64,000 bases of DNA from Aaosphaeria pasadenensis. Its lineage: Eukaryota; Ascomycota; Dothideomycetes; Pleosporales. Positions 20,863 through 32,000 of this stretch are shown in pieces. Location: positions 62,001-126,000 of the forward strand of contig JAKLMB010000010.1 in NCBI GenBank assembly GCA_022813625.1, read 5' to 3'. The notes below the pieces were generated by a model, which was not told the DNA's origin, did no database searches, and worked only from the letters and a program-made list of their open reading frames with translations. Each line of letters begins with the position of its first letter. Within the stretch, counting starts at the first letter, position 1. The position numbers and the translations under genes were made by a program.

Positions 20863-22965
20863 ATGGCTTCTACGCCCAATAACTCGAACCAGCCCGTGCC
20901 CAAACCGAAGCAGAAGCATGTTACTACGGCATGCTTAAATTGCCGAACCCGCAAGATTAAGTGCGATGCAGTTACACCATCGTGCAGTAATTGTGTTCTC
21001 TATTCACAAAAGTGTGTCTATCAACATGGCGTAGACAAGCGAAAGATACCGATTAAGGAACGGTTGCTTGCGGTTGAAGCGTACGCGAAAGAGCTGGAAA
21101 CTCTCCTAATCGAGAATGGCATCCCATTACCAGGCGAGCAACGTTCTCTGTCACCACCTACGACAGGATTAGAAACGCCTATACTTCCTTCAGCATCTAG
21201 GAAGAACTCTAAACCTCCCATTGCCTCAAACCTAGACCTGGCGAAACCGAATACGTCATTTCACTCCCCCCCAGCTGAAGGTTCATCGCCTCTCGTCGAC
21301 CAACTCACCGGTAGCCTAGGGTCACTGCAGCTTGCTGAAGATGGGCAGTTACGATTTTATGGTGCTACATCGAACCTGCACTTGCTCGTAGCAGGAGCCC
21401 GGAGTTCGAATGTCGCAAAATCATTAGCTGACCCGATGGCGATCCAATCCACGCTGGACGCGGCTGGGGTGGGCCATTACGTTGATCCGGAGCTTGAGGA
21501 TCATCTCATCAAGTTGTACTTTTGCTGGGAAGACCCGAGCATTCACCTTGTCCAGGAGGATGTGTTCTATCGCGAACGCCAGTATTGCAAGGCGAACATG
21601 GAACCAAGCAAGCTGTATTCCGAAGTACTGGTCAATTCCATGTGTGCCGTGGGTGCATCCTTGACTTCACGACACTGCGTTGAGCTTCCCGAATCCTTGG
21701 TGGACTTCTTTTCTGCCCGTGCACGAGCACTTCTTGATGTAGAGTTGGACTCGCCGACGTTATCTACTGTTCAATCTCTTGGTATTCTCAGCGGTGTTGA
21801 GTCCATCAGTACTCGCGATGCCCGCGGCTGGCTTTATAGCGGCATGGCTGTTCGCCTTGCACTCGACCTTGGTCTTCATCTAGACAATGAAGTATACGTG
21901 GATGCGGGGATCCTAAGTCCCGAAGAAGCTACACTTAGGCGCGTGGTGTTCTGGGGAGCTTTCATTCATGAGAGAATGTGGTCCCTTTATCTCGGACGGC
22001 CTGTCTCACTCGATGAGGCAGCAATTACAATTTCCCCATATGTGGCCACCACGACGGAACCAAAATACTGGCAACCTTACGTCGACGAGTATGAGGACTT
22101 TGAATATCCGCCTTTACTTGATCCTATCGAAGAGCTTAATAGGCACAACGCAACACTGTGCGCAAAGATGACACGTATTCGAGAGTCACTGTACTCTGAT
22201 GCAATTGTTTCAACACTGGGTGCTCAACAGCTTCACGACTTTGCCTCTAGTATGCGAGCAGAGCTCCTGGAGTGGCAAAGATCTTTGCCCGAGTGTCTCA
22301 ATGTTGATCTCACATCAGTCACCACGTTTTGTGTGCCGCATGTATTACAACTTCACATGCAGTATCATACATGCATGATCTTGGTTAACCGCCCTTTTTT
22401 TGCAGCCAGTATTGCAACATTGCCAGATGTGGCATTTTCAGATCCCATGGTTGGAAGACCGGCGTGTACCGATTCAGCGAGAGCTATAGCAAGGCTACTT
22501 CAAACGTATAGAAGGTTGTATAGTTTTCGTCGAATCAACATCCAGGTGGTTCACCTCATCTTTACAGCCAGTCTTGTACACGTTTTGAACGCCTGCGAGG
22601 CAGTGGAACCGTCTTTGAGAAACTCCGCCTGGAAAGATCTGGAAGTATGCCAACAGGCTCTATCAGAGTTGTCCCAAGGGTACAAATCTGCAACGAGGGC
22701 ACTCAGAGTCATTCACGGTATCAAGAATGAGCTTCTCAAAGCAACGCGAAAAAGCGCGAAGCGAAGTGCAGCTATCACACCCGGTAACGAGCTTGAAGAT
22801 GGGGGTGGCAAGAGAAGTCGCTCAGATGAGTGGCAAGATGACTTTAATGCTTCAAATGCAGCCCGCGACGATCAGAATGAGGACGCAATTCTGAATCCCG
22901 CGATGAATGTTATAGATTCCATCTTCTGGTCCGAGCTGACTAGTCTCGACTTCCCACGCTTTTGA
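20863..22965 (+). CDS. Zn2Cys6 transcription factor with fungal-specific TF domain
   Basis: ATG 20863 begins a 700-residue protein without introns; the frame is open to ATG 20650 (771 residues), but the segment before 20863 is less protein-like. The binuclear zinc cluster is complete: Cys24, 27, 34, 41, 44 and 51 in ACLNCRTRKIKCDAVTPSCSNC and following, with a basic loop. A short coiled coil follows (KERLLAVEAYAKELETLLIE, residues about 62-82). The Fungal_trans domain spans about residues 210-460: HLIKLYFCWEDPSIHLV, then GWLYSGMAVRLALDLGLHLD, then RRVVFWGAFIHERMWSLYLGRP, the NirA-like arrangement. A KKSAKRSA/GGGKRSR basic patch near the end may be nuclear targeting. It converges on the SDR gene only 98 bp away and is the likely regulator of the following SDR, monooxygenase and transporter genes, by position only. 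Confidence 0.93.
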   Translation: MASTPNNSNQPVPKPKQKHVTTACLNCRTRKIKCDAVTPSCSNCVLYSQKCVYQHGVDKRKIPIKERLLAVEAYAKELETLLIENGIPLPGEQRSLSPPTTGLETPILPSASRKNSKPPIASNLDLAKPNTSFHSPPAEGSSPLVDQLTGSLGSLQLAEDGQLRFYGATSNLHLLVAGARSSNVAKSLADPMAIQSTLDAAGVGHYVDPELEDHLIKLYFCWEDPSIHLVQEDVFYRERQYCKANMEPSKLYSEVLVNSMCAVGASLTSRHCVELPESLVDFFSARARALLDVELDSPTLSTVQSLGILSGVESISTRDARGWLYSGMAVRLALDLGLHLDNEVYVDAGILSPEEATLRRVVFWGAFIHERMWSLYLGRPVSLDEAAITISPYVATTTEPKYWQPYVDEYEDFEYPPLLDPIEELNRHNATLCAKMTRIRESLYSDAIVSTLGAQQLHDFASSMRAELLEWQRSLPECLNVDLTSVTTFCVPHVLQLHMQYHTCMILVNRPFFAASIATLPDVAFSDPMVGRPACTDSARAIARLLQTYRRLYSFRRINIQVVHLIFTASLVHVLNACEAVEPSLRNSAWKDLEVCQQALSELSQGYKSATRALRVIHGIKNELLKATRKSAKRSAAITPGNELEDGGGKRSRSDEWQDDFNASNAARDDQNEDAILNPAMNVIDSIFWSELTSLDFPRF

Positions 22966-23063
22966 AACAGAAAAATCATGTCAGCACAGTTTGCGAAGAT
23001 AAATGGTATTCCAAGTAATCCAACAGATTGCTATCTAAACGTCCTTTCCTCTTTCGCTCCCTA

Positions 23064-24156
23064 TCAATGGGTGATTCGTCCCGCAATCAAACCACCAGTA
23101 ATCGGGATATCAATGCCAGTAGTGTATGCCGCGGCATCGCTTAAGAGATAATTCACAGCACCAGTGATATCTGTGGTCTCACCAATTCTCCCTATTGGCG
23201 GCGCTGAGTTGAACACCGAGTAAAGCTCTGGTTGCTGAACCGCACAAAGTTCAGTCATGTCTGTTCGAATGAAGCCCGGAGAGATGGAGTTCACTCGTAT
23301 GTTTAGAGGCGCAAGCTCCACAGCGAGCTGCTTCGTCATTATCCGCACCGCTCCTTTCGTTGCGCCATAAAAGGGAAGATGTTGCAATGGGAGGGACATG
23401 TACGATGCTATCGAAGCGATCATTACCAGACTGCCACCCGTGCCTTGATCTCGAATAGTCTTCGCCGCAAGTTGGGCACAGAAGAAGGTACCAAGTACCT
23501 ATTGCTTAGTTAGCAATTCATCCCTAAGGTGAGATGAAAATATTTACATTGACTTTCAGGAGCCGCTCGCATTCATCCCATTGATGATCAAAAAATGGTT
23601 TGTCGGCGACGATCCCGGCAGCCGTAACACTTGATCTTAATCAGTATGCGATTTCTATAATTCTGGAGTCTCGCCTACCAATTATCTATTCTTCCAAAAT
23701 CCTTACTTATACGCCCAAATATATCTTCTAGGGAGTCTTGTTTGGTTACGTCGGTCCTATCAGAGTCAGTTGATGTTGAGTGCGAGAGTTGAGTCTTTCT
23801 TACCGATAGTATCGTGCATTCACGCCTAGTGTTGAAAGATCAATTTTCGGTTGTTCAAGCACGTCAAGGATGGCAACATCGCCGCCAGCATCTGCCACGG
23901 CTTCTACCAACGATAGTCCAATACCTCGAGCTCCCCCAGTAATGATAGTGGTCTTGCCTTTCAGGCTCATCCGCTCGCTAAGCGATCTCGTGTCTTTTGC
24001 ACTGGTTGTATTCGATTTGAAGGCAGGCGATTGCGAAGGCGGGCTTGATTCGTTACGCTTAGGTATTGAAGAAGAGATAGGACGATATTGCACCGGTCGC
24101 TTTGCAGCGCCCACTGCGTCTCGCAAAATACTTTTAGCATTTCTAGATAATATCAT
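23064..24156 (-). CDS. SDR-family oxidoreductase with mitochondrial-type presequence
   Basis: Four exons, 24156-23804, 23756-23679, 23629-23548 and 23498-23064, with 47-, 49- and 49-nt introns, give 315 residues; phases agree at each junction. Residues 1-65 are Ser/Arg-rich with amphipathic character (ILSRNAKSILRDAVGAAKRP), suggesting mitochondrial import. A classical SDR follows: GKTTIITGGARGIGLSL (cofactor TGxxxGIG), NCVTAAGIVADKPFF, IASIASYMSLPLQHLPFYGATKG (Ser-Tyr-x3-Lys catalytic set), LAVELAPLNIRVNSISPGFIRTDM, then TGAVNYLLSDAAAYTTGIDIPITGG. It resembles fungal D-arabinitol/sorbose/mannitol-type or 3-oxoacyl-type SDRs. Oxidising an alcohol to the ketone that the neighbouring monooxygenase would use is possible, but the different likely compartment argues for caution. 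Confidence 0.9.
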
Positions 24157-25007
24157 TTCGACTGATTCTCTGACACGAGATTACACATTCTTGACATTAC
24201 ATGAGGATTAAATCAGATCCAGCATGCCTAGTAGAATTTCCATCGCCGAGGTGTGATTTCGATAATGATGGTGGTTCGTGGAATGCGGGGTTGGGGTTGG
24301 AGGCGGGTGCCTCCAATTGCGTGGAAATTGAATCCCGACTCTAGAGAACTGAAGAACCCGGCAGTAGTCTATGCCCACACTGAGTACAGTACACTGTAGA
24401 CAGCACAGTACCTTTAATAGTTTCCCTGAATTAAACCTTTACACATAATAAATAACTCTAAACTATCTTATGCATTATTTTATCCAAATACTACAACCTT
24501 AGATTACTCCGAGATAATCTTAATGTTGTAGGGACAGTAGGTACCTGGAATATACTACTGCCGAGTTCTTCAGTACTCCAAGAGGACGAGATGGGGGAAC
24601 AGTAACTAATTAATCTGGAAGTGGGTGTCGATGAGTACCTTTCCGCAGGGTCATCCCCCCCGGTCTATTACGACTATGGGAGACCTAGGTACCTAGATAA
24701 ATTAATTCTCAGAGATGTCGCACACATCGAATGGAAATGACCCTGATTTTACTCAAATACTATATTTTATTATATCTGCTTTGAAGTGATTTTACTTTCA
24801 TAAGGTCCTGCGGTTTTTCCTTTCGAGGAAAACATAACTGTACTGATACGCTTCACTTGTTAGTACCAAGTAACGGATGCCTCCCGAGTGTCTCAAAATA
24901 TCGGGTAGTTACTTTCAGAATCATATTGAAGTTTAACCTGCAAACAGCGAAGCATCGTGCAAGTTAATTGAAAATTCCAACCTATGTAAGAACGGTAATT
25001 CTAGTCT
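24157..25007. other. AT-rich tandem intergenic region
   Basis: About 850 bp upstream of the SDR and downstream of the monooxygenase. 24410-24540 is notably A/T-rich (AAATAACTCTAAACTATC and similar), perhaps an old mutated repeat. CCTAGGTACCTAGAT occurs at about 24683. No coding support. Confidence 0.4.
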
Positions 25008-26796
25008 CTAGCTTGACATAATTCTTAGGCCGTCTCTGACCTGTGCACTGGCCGATTTAAAAATATCGACCACGGTGTTCCTAAATCCCTGATCCTTTCT
25101 CCATAATCCGACGAAAAAAATCATGATTCCAAAACCATAAGTAGTCGAGCTCGTCGTCCGGATCCACCTGCTTAGCGTTCTGAGAAACCACAAAGACGAA
25201 CCCCCTTGCTTATTGAAGATGCCAAATCGAGGGATGGATGCCTCTTTCCAATATGTACTGGCATATCCCGGCCAGCTTGCTGCATTGCGACCATGCTCGT
25301 TGATGTACCAGTTTGTGCAGCCTGCAGCAAAAACAGATCCCTGCAACTGCCGATGGATATCGTTCACCCATTGACTCTCCTTCGAAGCCTTCACCTCGAG
25401 GATGGAAGCTTTCTGATCAATGAGTGGCGCAAGGAGGTTTCGTGCGACGAAATCGACTTGGACTTCGCATGTGAATAGAGCCGAATTATGGGCGGGGAAT
25501 GTATTTGGACCAAACCTGGAACATGTTAGACGACCAAAGCGAGCTTCTGTGGCGGATGCATGATCTTACAGTATAGCGAAATTTGGAAAGTTGTGCACAA
25601 AAGAACCCATATAGGCTTGTGCTCCGCGATGTTCTTTCCATTGCTGATTCAGTGATTTGCCCCCCTTGCCATACACCTCCATCGGTGTGAGAAATTGCTG
25701 GACTTGGAAGCCGGTTGCTAGAATTATGGCATCGAACTCTTCTCTGCGGCCGCTCGTGCTGACAAGTCCGGTTTCATCAATTTCTTGGATTCCTTCAGAA
25801 ATGAGCTCCATATTCGGTTCGTTCAATGCATCTAAGTAGTTGGGGTCGAAAATGCGACGCTTGCAACCTGAGAAAGGTCAATTCATCAAAGTACATTTGT
25901 ATCTTCTCCAAGCATTGCTTACCAAGTGGAAAATCTGGCACGAGTACCTGATGGTACTTCTCCGGCGCCCTAGAGCAGATGTAATTCTTCGAATGGTCTT
26001 CAACTAACTTGCGCTTCTTCGTTGCATTTGCACCAGGCATGTAGGTCGCCACTAAATCATCATTCTCCAGAAAGATTTGTAGTCGTCTCAATCGTTCCCA
26101 ACCAGGAATATAGCGGAATGCCCAAGTCTCGGTCTTGGTGAAGTTTCGATTAGGTCGTTCGTGATACCACTGTGCTGATCTGGCATACTGCTTGACACTT
26201 GCTGCATCATTGATGATTGCTGGGACAACTTGGGCAGCAGAGCAGCCGTTTCCAATAACTGCAAGACGTTTGCCTTTGTAATTGTAGCTGTGGTCCCATT
26301 TCGCAGTATGGAACATAGCTCCTTGGAACTTCTCCATTCCAGGGAACTTAACATCGCGGGGATAAGAAATGCCCCCGACCGCTGAGATAAATACGGCGGC
26401 ACTCCTGACGAACTCTAGGCCGGTTTTGCAATCCCTGAATTTGACGTCCCATTTGCTTGTCTCCTTGTTCCAAGAGGCCCCAAGGCATTCAATGGAGAAG
26501 TGCATATGGTCTCTTAAGCTGAATTTATCCACCGTTGACTCGATGTACTCAAGGATTTCTGCACCCTCGCAAAGCTCCTTGGACCAATTGGGATTGATGT
26601 TGAAGTGGAACGAGTATAAAATCGTAGGAACGTCGCAACCTATTCCTGGGTAGGTGTTTGTACGCCATGTTCCGCCTACACCGTCGAGTTTCTCGTATAT
26701 CGTGAAATCGCTATAGCCAAGTTTATGCTTGATCGTATAGGCCATGGAGATGCCCGATGGGCCAGCACCAATAATGATAACATCAGGGGAAGACAT
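25008..26796 (-). CDS. Baeyer-Villiger-type flavin monooxygenase
   Basis: Exons 26796-25923, 25867-25570 and 25515-25008, with 55- and 54-nt introns, give 559 residues. The ATG at 26796 (MSSPDVIIIG) is the first ATG in frame. Class B flavoprotein monooxygenase features are complete: FAD Rossmann motif GAGPSG, GGTWRTNTYPGIGCDVP, the Baeyer-Villiger fingerprint FQGAMFHTAKWD (F-x-G-x3-H-x3-W-D), NADPH motif VIGNGCSAAQ, DAIILATGF, and a C-terminal FGPNTFPAHNSALF region completed by the third exon. A hydrophobic stretch near the end (TYGFGIMIFFVGLW) might touch membrane. The family inserts oxygen next to a ketone to make an ester or lactone, often in steroid, cyclic ketone or polyketide oxidation. 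The gene is divergent from a sugar-type MFS transporter with 388 bp between starts. Confidence 0.93.
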
Positions 26797-27184
26797 GATT
26801 GAAAAGACAAAATGTCGAAAGGAAAGATGCAAGATTAGTCGATGACAATTATGAATTCAGGGTCGACACGTTGTGGACATATATCGACGCATTACCAGGC
26901 TCGGTACTGGATCGAACATTGTTTGAACCCCTCAGTGGCGAGGCTGGCATTGGATGAACTTCCCGGGAATTTGAACTGTACTATCTCGGTATCTTTGCAT
27001 CCATGGGAATCGACTTCCTTCCGCGCGCCAAGATTGTGGGGGAGGGGGGCACTAGCAAGATCCCCAGAAACACCACGCGAGATCGAGATTCTGGACCATA
27101 TGCTGAGACAACTATAAGATGATAAGGGGAGATCACAATTCTCACCCCGCCCTCACTCCACCGTTTAAGCTTGACTCTATCACT
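26797..27184. promoter_or_regulatory. Short divergent promoter: monooxygenase / MFS transporter
   Basis: 388 bp lie between two divergent start codons, so one regulatory region almost certainly serves both genes. CGG-type half sites for Zn2Cys6 factors should be sought here; I did not find a convincing everted or inverted CGG pair by eye. Confidence 0.55.
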
Positions 27185-28912
27185 ATGTTCGATTCCATCA
27201 AAGGCCGCTTGCTGTACCGCTTGATGCGCATGAGTTGCGGAGTGGTATGTACCCATTAACACATTCTATGTATATCAATTATTAATAGTGTGTAGTCTTT
27301 TATGCTCTATGGGTTGGTTCTTCCTTATGACTTTAACTGCTGTTTACTGACGACAATAGCTATGATGCGGGAGTTCTTGGAGGGGTACAGACAACCAAAC
27401 CGTTCCTCGATGCAATGGGTGTATGTGAATAAGATTCATTTGGAATGCATCTCTAACAAGTGCTAGCATCCGACTGGAGCTTATGTGATTCCCATGATTG
27501 CGTCGTCTTACACCCTAGCAGCTTGCGTGTGTTCACTCTTCGTCTCCATCGTTGGAATGCCCTTAGGGCGTCGAAATATCATCCTCCTCGGAAATCTCTG
27601 CGTTATCGTCGGAGCAAGTCTGCAAGCAAGTGCATGGAGTGTCCCACAGATCATAGTCGGCCGTATTGTCTGTGGATTTGGCATTGGGTTCATTTCATGT
27701 ACTGTGCCCATGTACCTTAGCGAAATGAGTATTACACCTGGCGAGCGTGGTCCTGAAGTGGCATTCACCTGCGCACTGCTCATCACTGGAATACCAATTG
27801 CTTACTGGATGGACTTCGGATTTACAAGATTGAATACTCAGATCTCCTGGAGATTTCCAATTGGCTTCCAAGGGTTCTTCGCGTTGATATCCGGTTCAGT
27901 AATGCTGTTCCTTCCGGATACCCCGCGATGGTACTATGCAAAAGGAAGGGAGTCTGATGGTGATGGAGTACTCATGAAACTTCATGACAAAGCCTTAGAA
28001 CATCCCGATGTCCAGCATATGAAACAAGAGATCATGGCTTCGTTGAAATTGGAATCCGAGGAAGAGAACAAGTTCAACATTTTGAGCCTTTTTTGGGATA
28101 ACACCGATCTGAGGGCTGGGCGACGTATCAGGATTGCTTTCCTTGTCTTATCGATCCAACAAATGATGGGTAGGTTTTGAACTCCCGGTCGGAAAAAAAT
28201 AGCTAACGTGCATAGGGATCAATCTTTCGGTTTACTACTCAACCGTCATTTTTAAGAATATTGGTCTGTCGGACTTCCTGTCCCAGCTCCTCGCAGCGGT
28301 TCTGAATACCATGTTTGCCCTGGGGACGTACCCACTACCTCCAACTATTGAGAAATTTGGACGACGACGGATCATGTTCTGGTCTGCATTCGTATGCTCA
28401 CTCTTTATGACCGTCTTCGTAGCCTTGATTGGTATACCGAATCCATCGCTCAGCACGCAGTGGAGCGCTGCAGTTGTAATCTGTCTGTGGAATATGGTGT
28501 TTGGTTATGGCTGGATTGGTGTTCCTTGGTTATATGGCCCTGAAGTATGTCACATCATCTTCAAAACGTGCTCTCAGACTGATACGATTAGATTGCACCT
28601 CTTAAGCATCGTCATATCGGCGGTGCTGCAGGGGCCTTCGGTGAGTGGCTGTTCAGCTTCATTACCGTCTTCGCGGGGGGCATCGCCCTTGAAAAGGTTG
28701 GTTGGAAGATCTGGATCTGGATGCTGCTCAGCAACTGGATTGCGATGCCATTTGTATGGTTCATGTGTCCTGAAACCACCGGCAAGACGCTCGAAGAGAT
28801 TGATATTCTATTCGCGAAAGAGTCCGTTCGTGACGGCATTCTTGCTGGACAACTGATGCGGGATAGATCGGAAGTGGAGAAAGCTGATAATGTTAAGATT
28901 GAGGAAGTCTAG
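27185..28912 (+). CDS. MFS sugar/quinate-type transporter
   Basis: Six exons, 27185-27244, 27296-27312, 27360-27420, 27467-28169, 28216-28544 and 28592-28912, all introns 46-51 nt, give 496 residues. Exon 2 is only 17 nt but is needed to build SFMLYGYDAGVLGG, the conserved TM1/loop signature. Sugar-porter motifs follow: GRRNIILLG, GRIVCGFGIGFISCTVPMYLSE, PDTPRWYYAKGR, QQMMGINLSVYYSTV, EKFGRRRIMFW, WIGVPWLYGPEIAPLKHRH, and the C-terminal PETTGKTLEEID. The N-terminus is short and the usual PESPR is PDTPR. Such porters import hexoses, quinate, polyols or lactose by proton symport at the plasma membrane. Being divergent from the monooxygenase suggests uptake of its substrate, or export of a product. 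Confidence 0.93.
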
Positions 28913-29045
28913 AGGACAAAGAACAGTTTCTAGAATTGGGAGAGGTTATCATTCAGTAGTACTTCTTGTACTGTATTTCTATCCACTATCTTGGTATCTT
29001 TTCTAGGCTATTGAGTAAAGCACTCGACTTTGAAAGTCAATATTA

Positions 29046-32000
29046 TCAAGCTCCATAATGCACAAAGTTTGCCCAAAGCAAGACATCCTCTGATCCCTTC
29101 GCACGGCCAAATTTCGCATTACGACAAGCTGTTACAGCGACGTGTAAAGCGCGCGCCACTTGGTCCTCTTTCGATCTTTTCTCTTCATCGCGTTTGTATG
29201 CGTGGTTCATTCGGGTTAATTCTTCATAAAATGCCTTGGCTATGAAGGCTGCCGCCTTATCATCAGCTTCCCAAAGAGTCCCAATGACTGCTGGAAAGCC
29301 AATGAGCTGCAGGATCGCAGCAAGGTGGATGTTCTCAGCCAAAAGCTTGAGATCATACTGCTGCGCCGTGCAGCATGCCGAGAGATATGCAAGCTGTGGT
29401 GCTCGCAACGACAGGTCTGCATTGCTGTTGAATTTCCTCAGATGCTGAATGGGCATTGGGTCAGGCGATTCTGCAGAAGCATCGTCACCAAAAAGGAAGG
29501 CAGTGTTCGACGGATCAGACAGGTCGGGCTCTGCATGGCAAGAGAAGTGAAAGATGTCGATATTGCCACCTCGAACTTGCTTTAGGACTTCTGCGGCCGG
29601 GGGCTGGCATAGCTCAACTAAAACGCTCTCTGCTCGGTCCGAATCAGTACCAGAGAAGGCAGTGCGGACTGCCTCTGCTTCGCCTTCAGTGTTCAAACTA
29701 GATCTAGCTGCTGTGTGAGGCATCGTTACAAGAGCTACGTTTGGAGCTGCTTCAGAAACTCTGGATTGACACTCTCGCGCAAATGCCAAAGCCGAGAATG
29801 TGGAACTGTAGGACGATATAACGTGATCGTAGGTATTGGCTTTCGAGTGCTTGCTGCCTTTGCCAGCTGCATGCAGTGGCATTAGCCCCAGATAGCTACT
29901 TGTGATCCACCATATTCGAGGGAGTTCTGATTTCTCTTGGCTCTGTAGTAGATCAAGATGTTTGAGAACAGGCTCAACAGCTACCTCCCACAACCAAGCC
30001 AGCAATGCCCTCATCTGCTTGTTTGCCATGGGACGCTTTGACGGGGGACGCAAACTCAGGCGATTGTCACCTGTGATCAAGGGTACCTTCTTCTCCACAT
30101 CGGCATAGAGAAGTTCAGGCAGTGGTAGAGATTGTATCGCATCCGATGTGACGATCAGAGCAGAAGATTGATAGCCCGAAGAGACACAAAAGCTCACCAG
30201 CGGACCCTGGATGGCTAATGCTTGTATTTGTTTGGCGGACATTGTTCGGTTGAAATTCTCCAGCCCAGGAAGTTGCCGAATTTCCTCTTCAAGCTGCTCG
30301 AACCTTTCTTGGTCCATACGGCGGTGCTTTATGAGATCCGCCGTACGGGATCTTTGGGAAGGTACCGACTGCGATAGAGAATTTCGTAGTTCTGTATATC
30401 GCCCATGAAGGTCAGGATTTTGCTCTTTGAGTGTTGGTAGTCGATCGTGTTGCCTCATCGCAATATTTGCCATCACACCACGACCAGCCTCTAAAATCTC
30501 CACGGCCTCATCCGGCTTATCTTGCATAATGAACGCTAGACACGCATACATGGACATATTGCTAAGACCGGAGAGCTGGTATTGTCTGTCATTTTCGTCC
30601 AATGAAAGGGGGCTTATCTTATTGAATACTCGAATACTTCGAGAGAGGATATCACCGGCATGATCCCATTGCTTCAAGGAGATGTAAGAAGAACCCGCTA
30701 GAAGTCCGTTGCGTACCTGACTCATAGGAAGCGCGGCCGGGTGGTCGAAGCCTTGCCGGAAAGAAGTGATAGCAGCCAAGAGATTTGAATCGTGTTGCTC
30801 TTTGGCATCATCTTGAAGTACTTCATTCAGTTTTAAGGTCAGAAACCCTTTTGTACATAGAGTCCAAGCCATATCAGGATCCGCAGCGGGAATTTCTTTG
30901 ATGCATTCCTCTTGGAGATTCAATGCTTCAGCCAGGTATTTCCTTCTTTCTTCTATACTGTCGGTAGCATCGAACCTCTTTTGGAGTTGAGTCCCAAGAT
31001 CCCTCTTCCAACGATATCTTGAAGGATGTGAAGCAGGGCCACGTTCTATGACACGAGGTTAGTTTTAACTTCTCTTCAACTGTGCAATTTCATTCTTCTC
31101 GCTTTAGGCGACAATAGCTTACCGAGCACTTCTCGAGAGATTTTGATGGCCTTGTCAAGATCCTGTAGGTCTTTGCTTATGCGGTACTTGGAAGAAAGAC
31201 ATGCCGAGAGCGTGAATAGATAATTCACCTGACTCTCCTCGTCGTATGTGCTACTGGAAATAGCATCTGAGGCAAGTTGAATCGCTCGATCAACTACTTG
31301 AATTTCTTTTGTACGTGAAAATTTATCAACCAAGACGCTTGCTAAAGAGTGGAGACGTTTGGGATAACGTATATGTCCTGTTTTAGAATCATTAGTGTAG
31401 TCCAGAAATAAGTTTTGCATCAGCGCGCTCGTGTTACCTCTAGGTGTGCCTTGTAAAGCATCTTCGGCAGCAGATATTGCCTCATTTAAATCCTCCGAAC
31501 TCTGGGTGATTTTGTAGCGTAAGTTGAGAAACAAACTCAAAGAATCAAGCATAACATATTTTGATGAATCATCATCTGAAACAGTGCCCAGTGCCTCACG
31601 TTCCACTGTGATGCACTCTTCCAAAGCATCCGAGTCTCCAGTGCTCGAGTAAACATCCCTCAAACCATTGGCCAGATTATGTAAACGCATAGGTCTCATG
31701 CTATTTTCTTTAGGTAGTGCAGAAACGGCCTCCCGTAGTAGACCGATTGACTCGGTGAGATTTTCAACGTTTCCAAAGATGGAATATTTGGTTCCAAGCC
31801 TGCTACCAAGAACAGTGTATGCTCCAGATCGTTGCGGCCACTTCGCTGGACACACCTCTAGACCCTGTCTTGCTGCGGTAATTGATGCATCCATGTCGTC
31901 GACTGATAATCGAAGCTCAGCCCTTCGACAGAGCTGATTGCTTAGGGTTTGTAAGGCCGTTATGCGGTTGTTTATGTTTTTAATATTTGGTTGTGCGGCT

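Noticed and set aside
24157..25007. AT-rich stretch as a RIP-mutated transposon
   Set aside because: No recognisable element sequence or terminal repeats; AT richness alone is insufficient.
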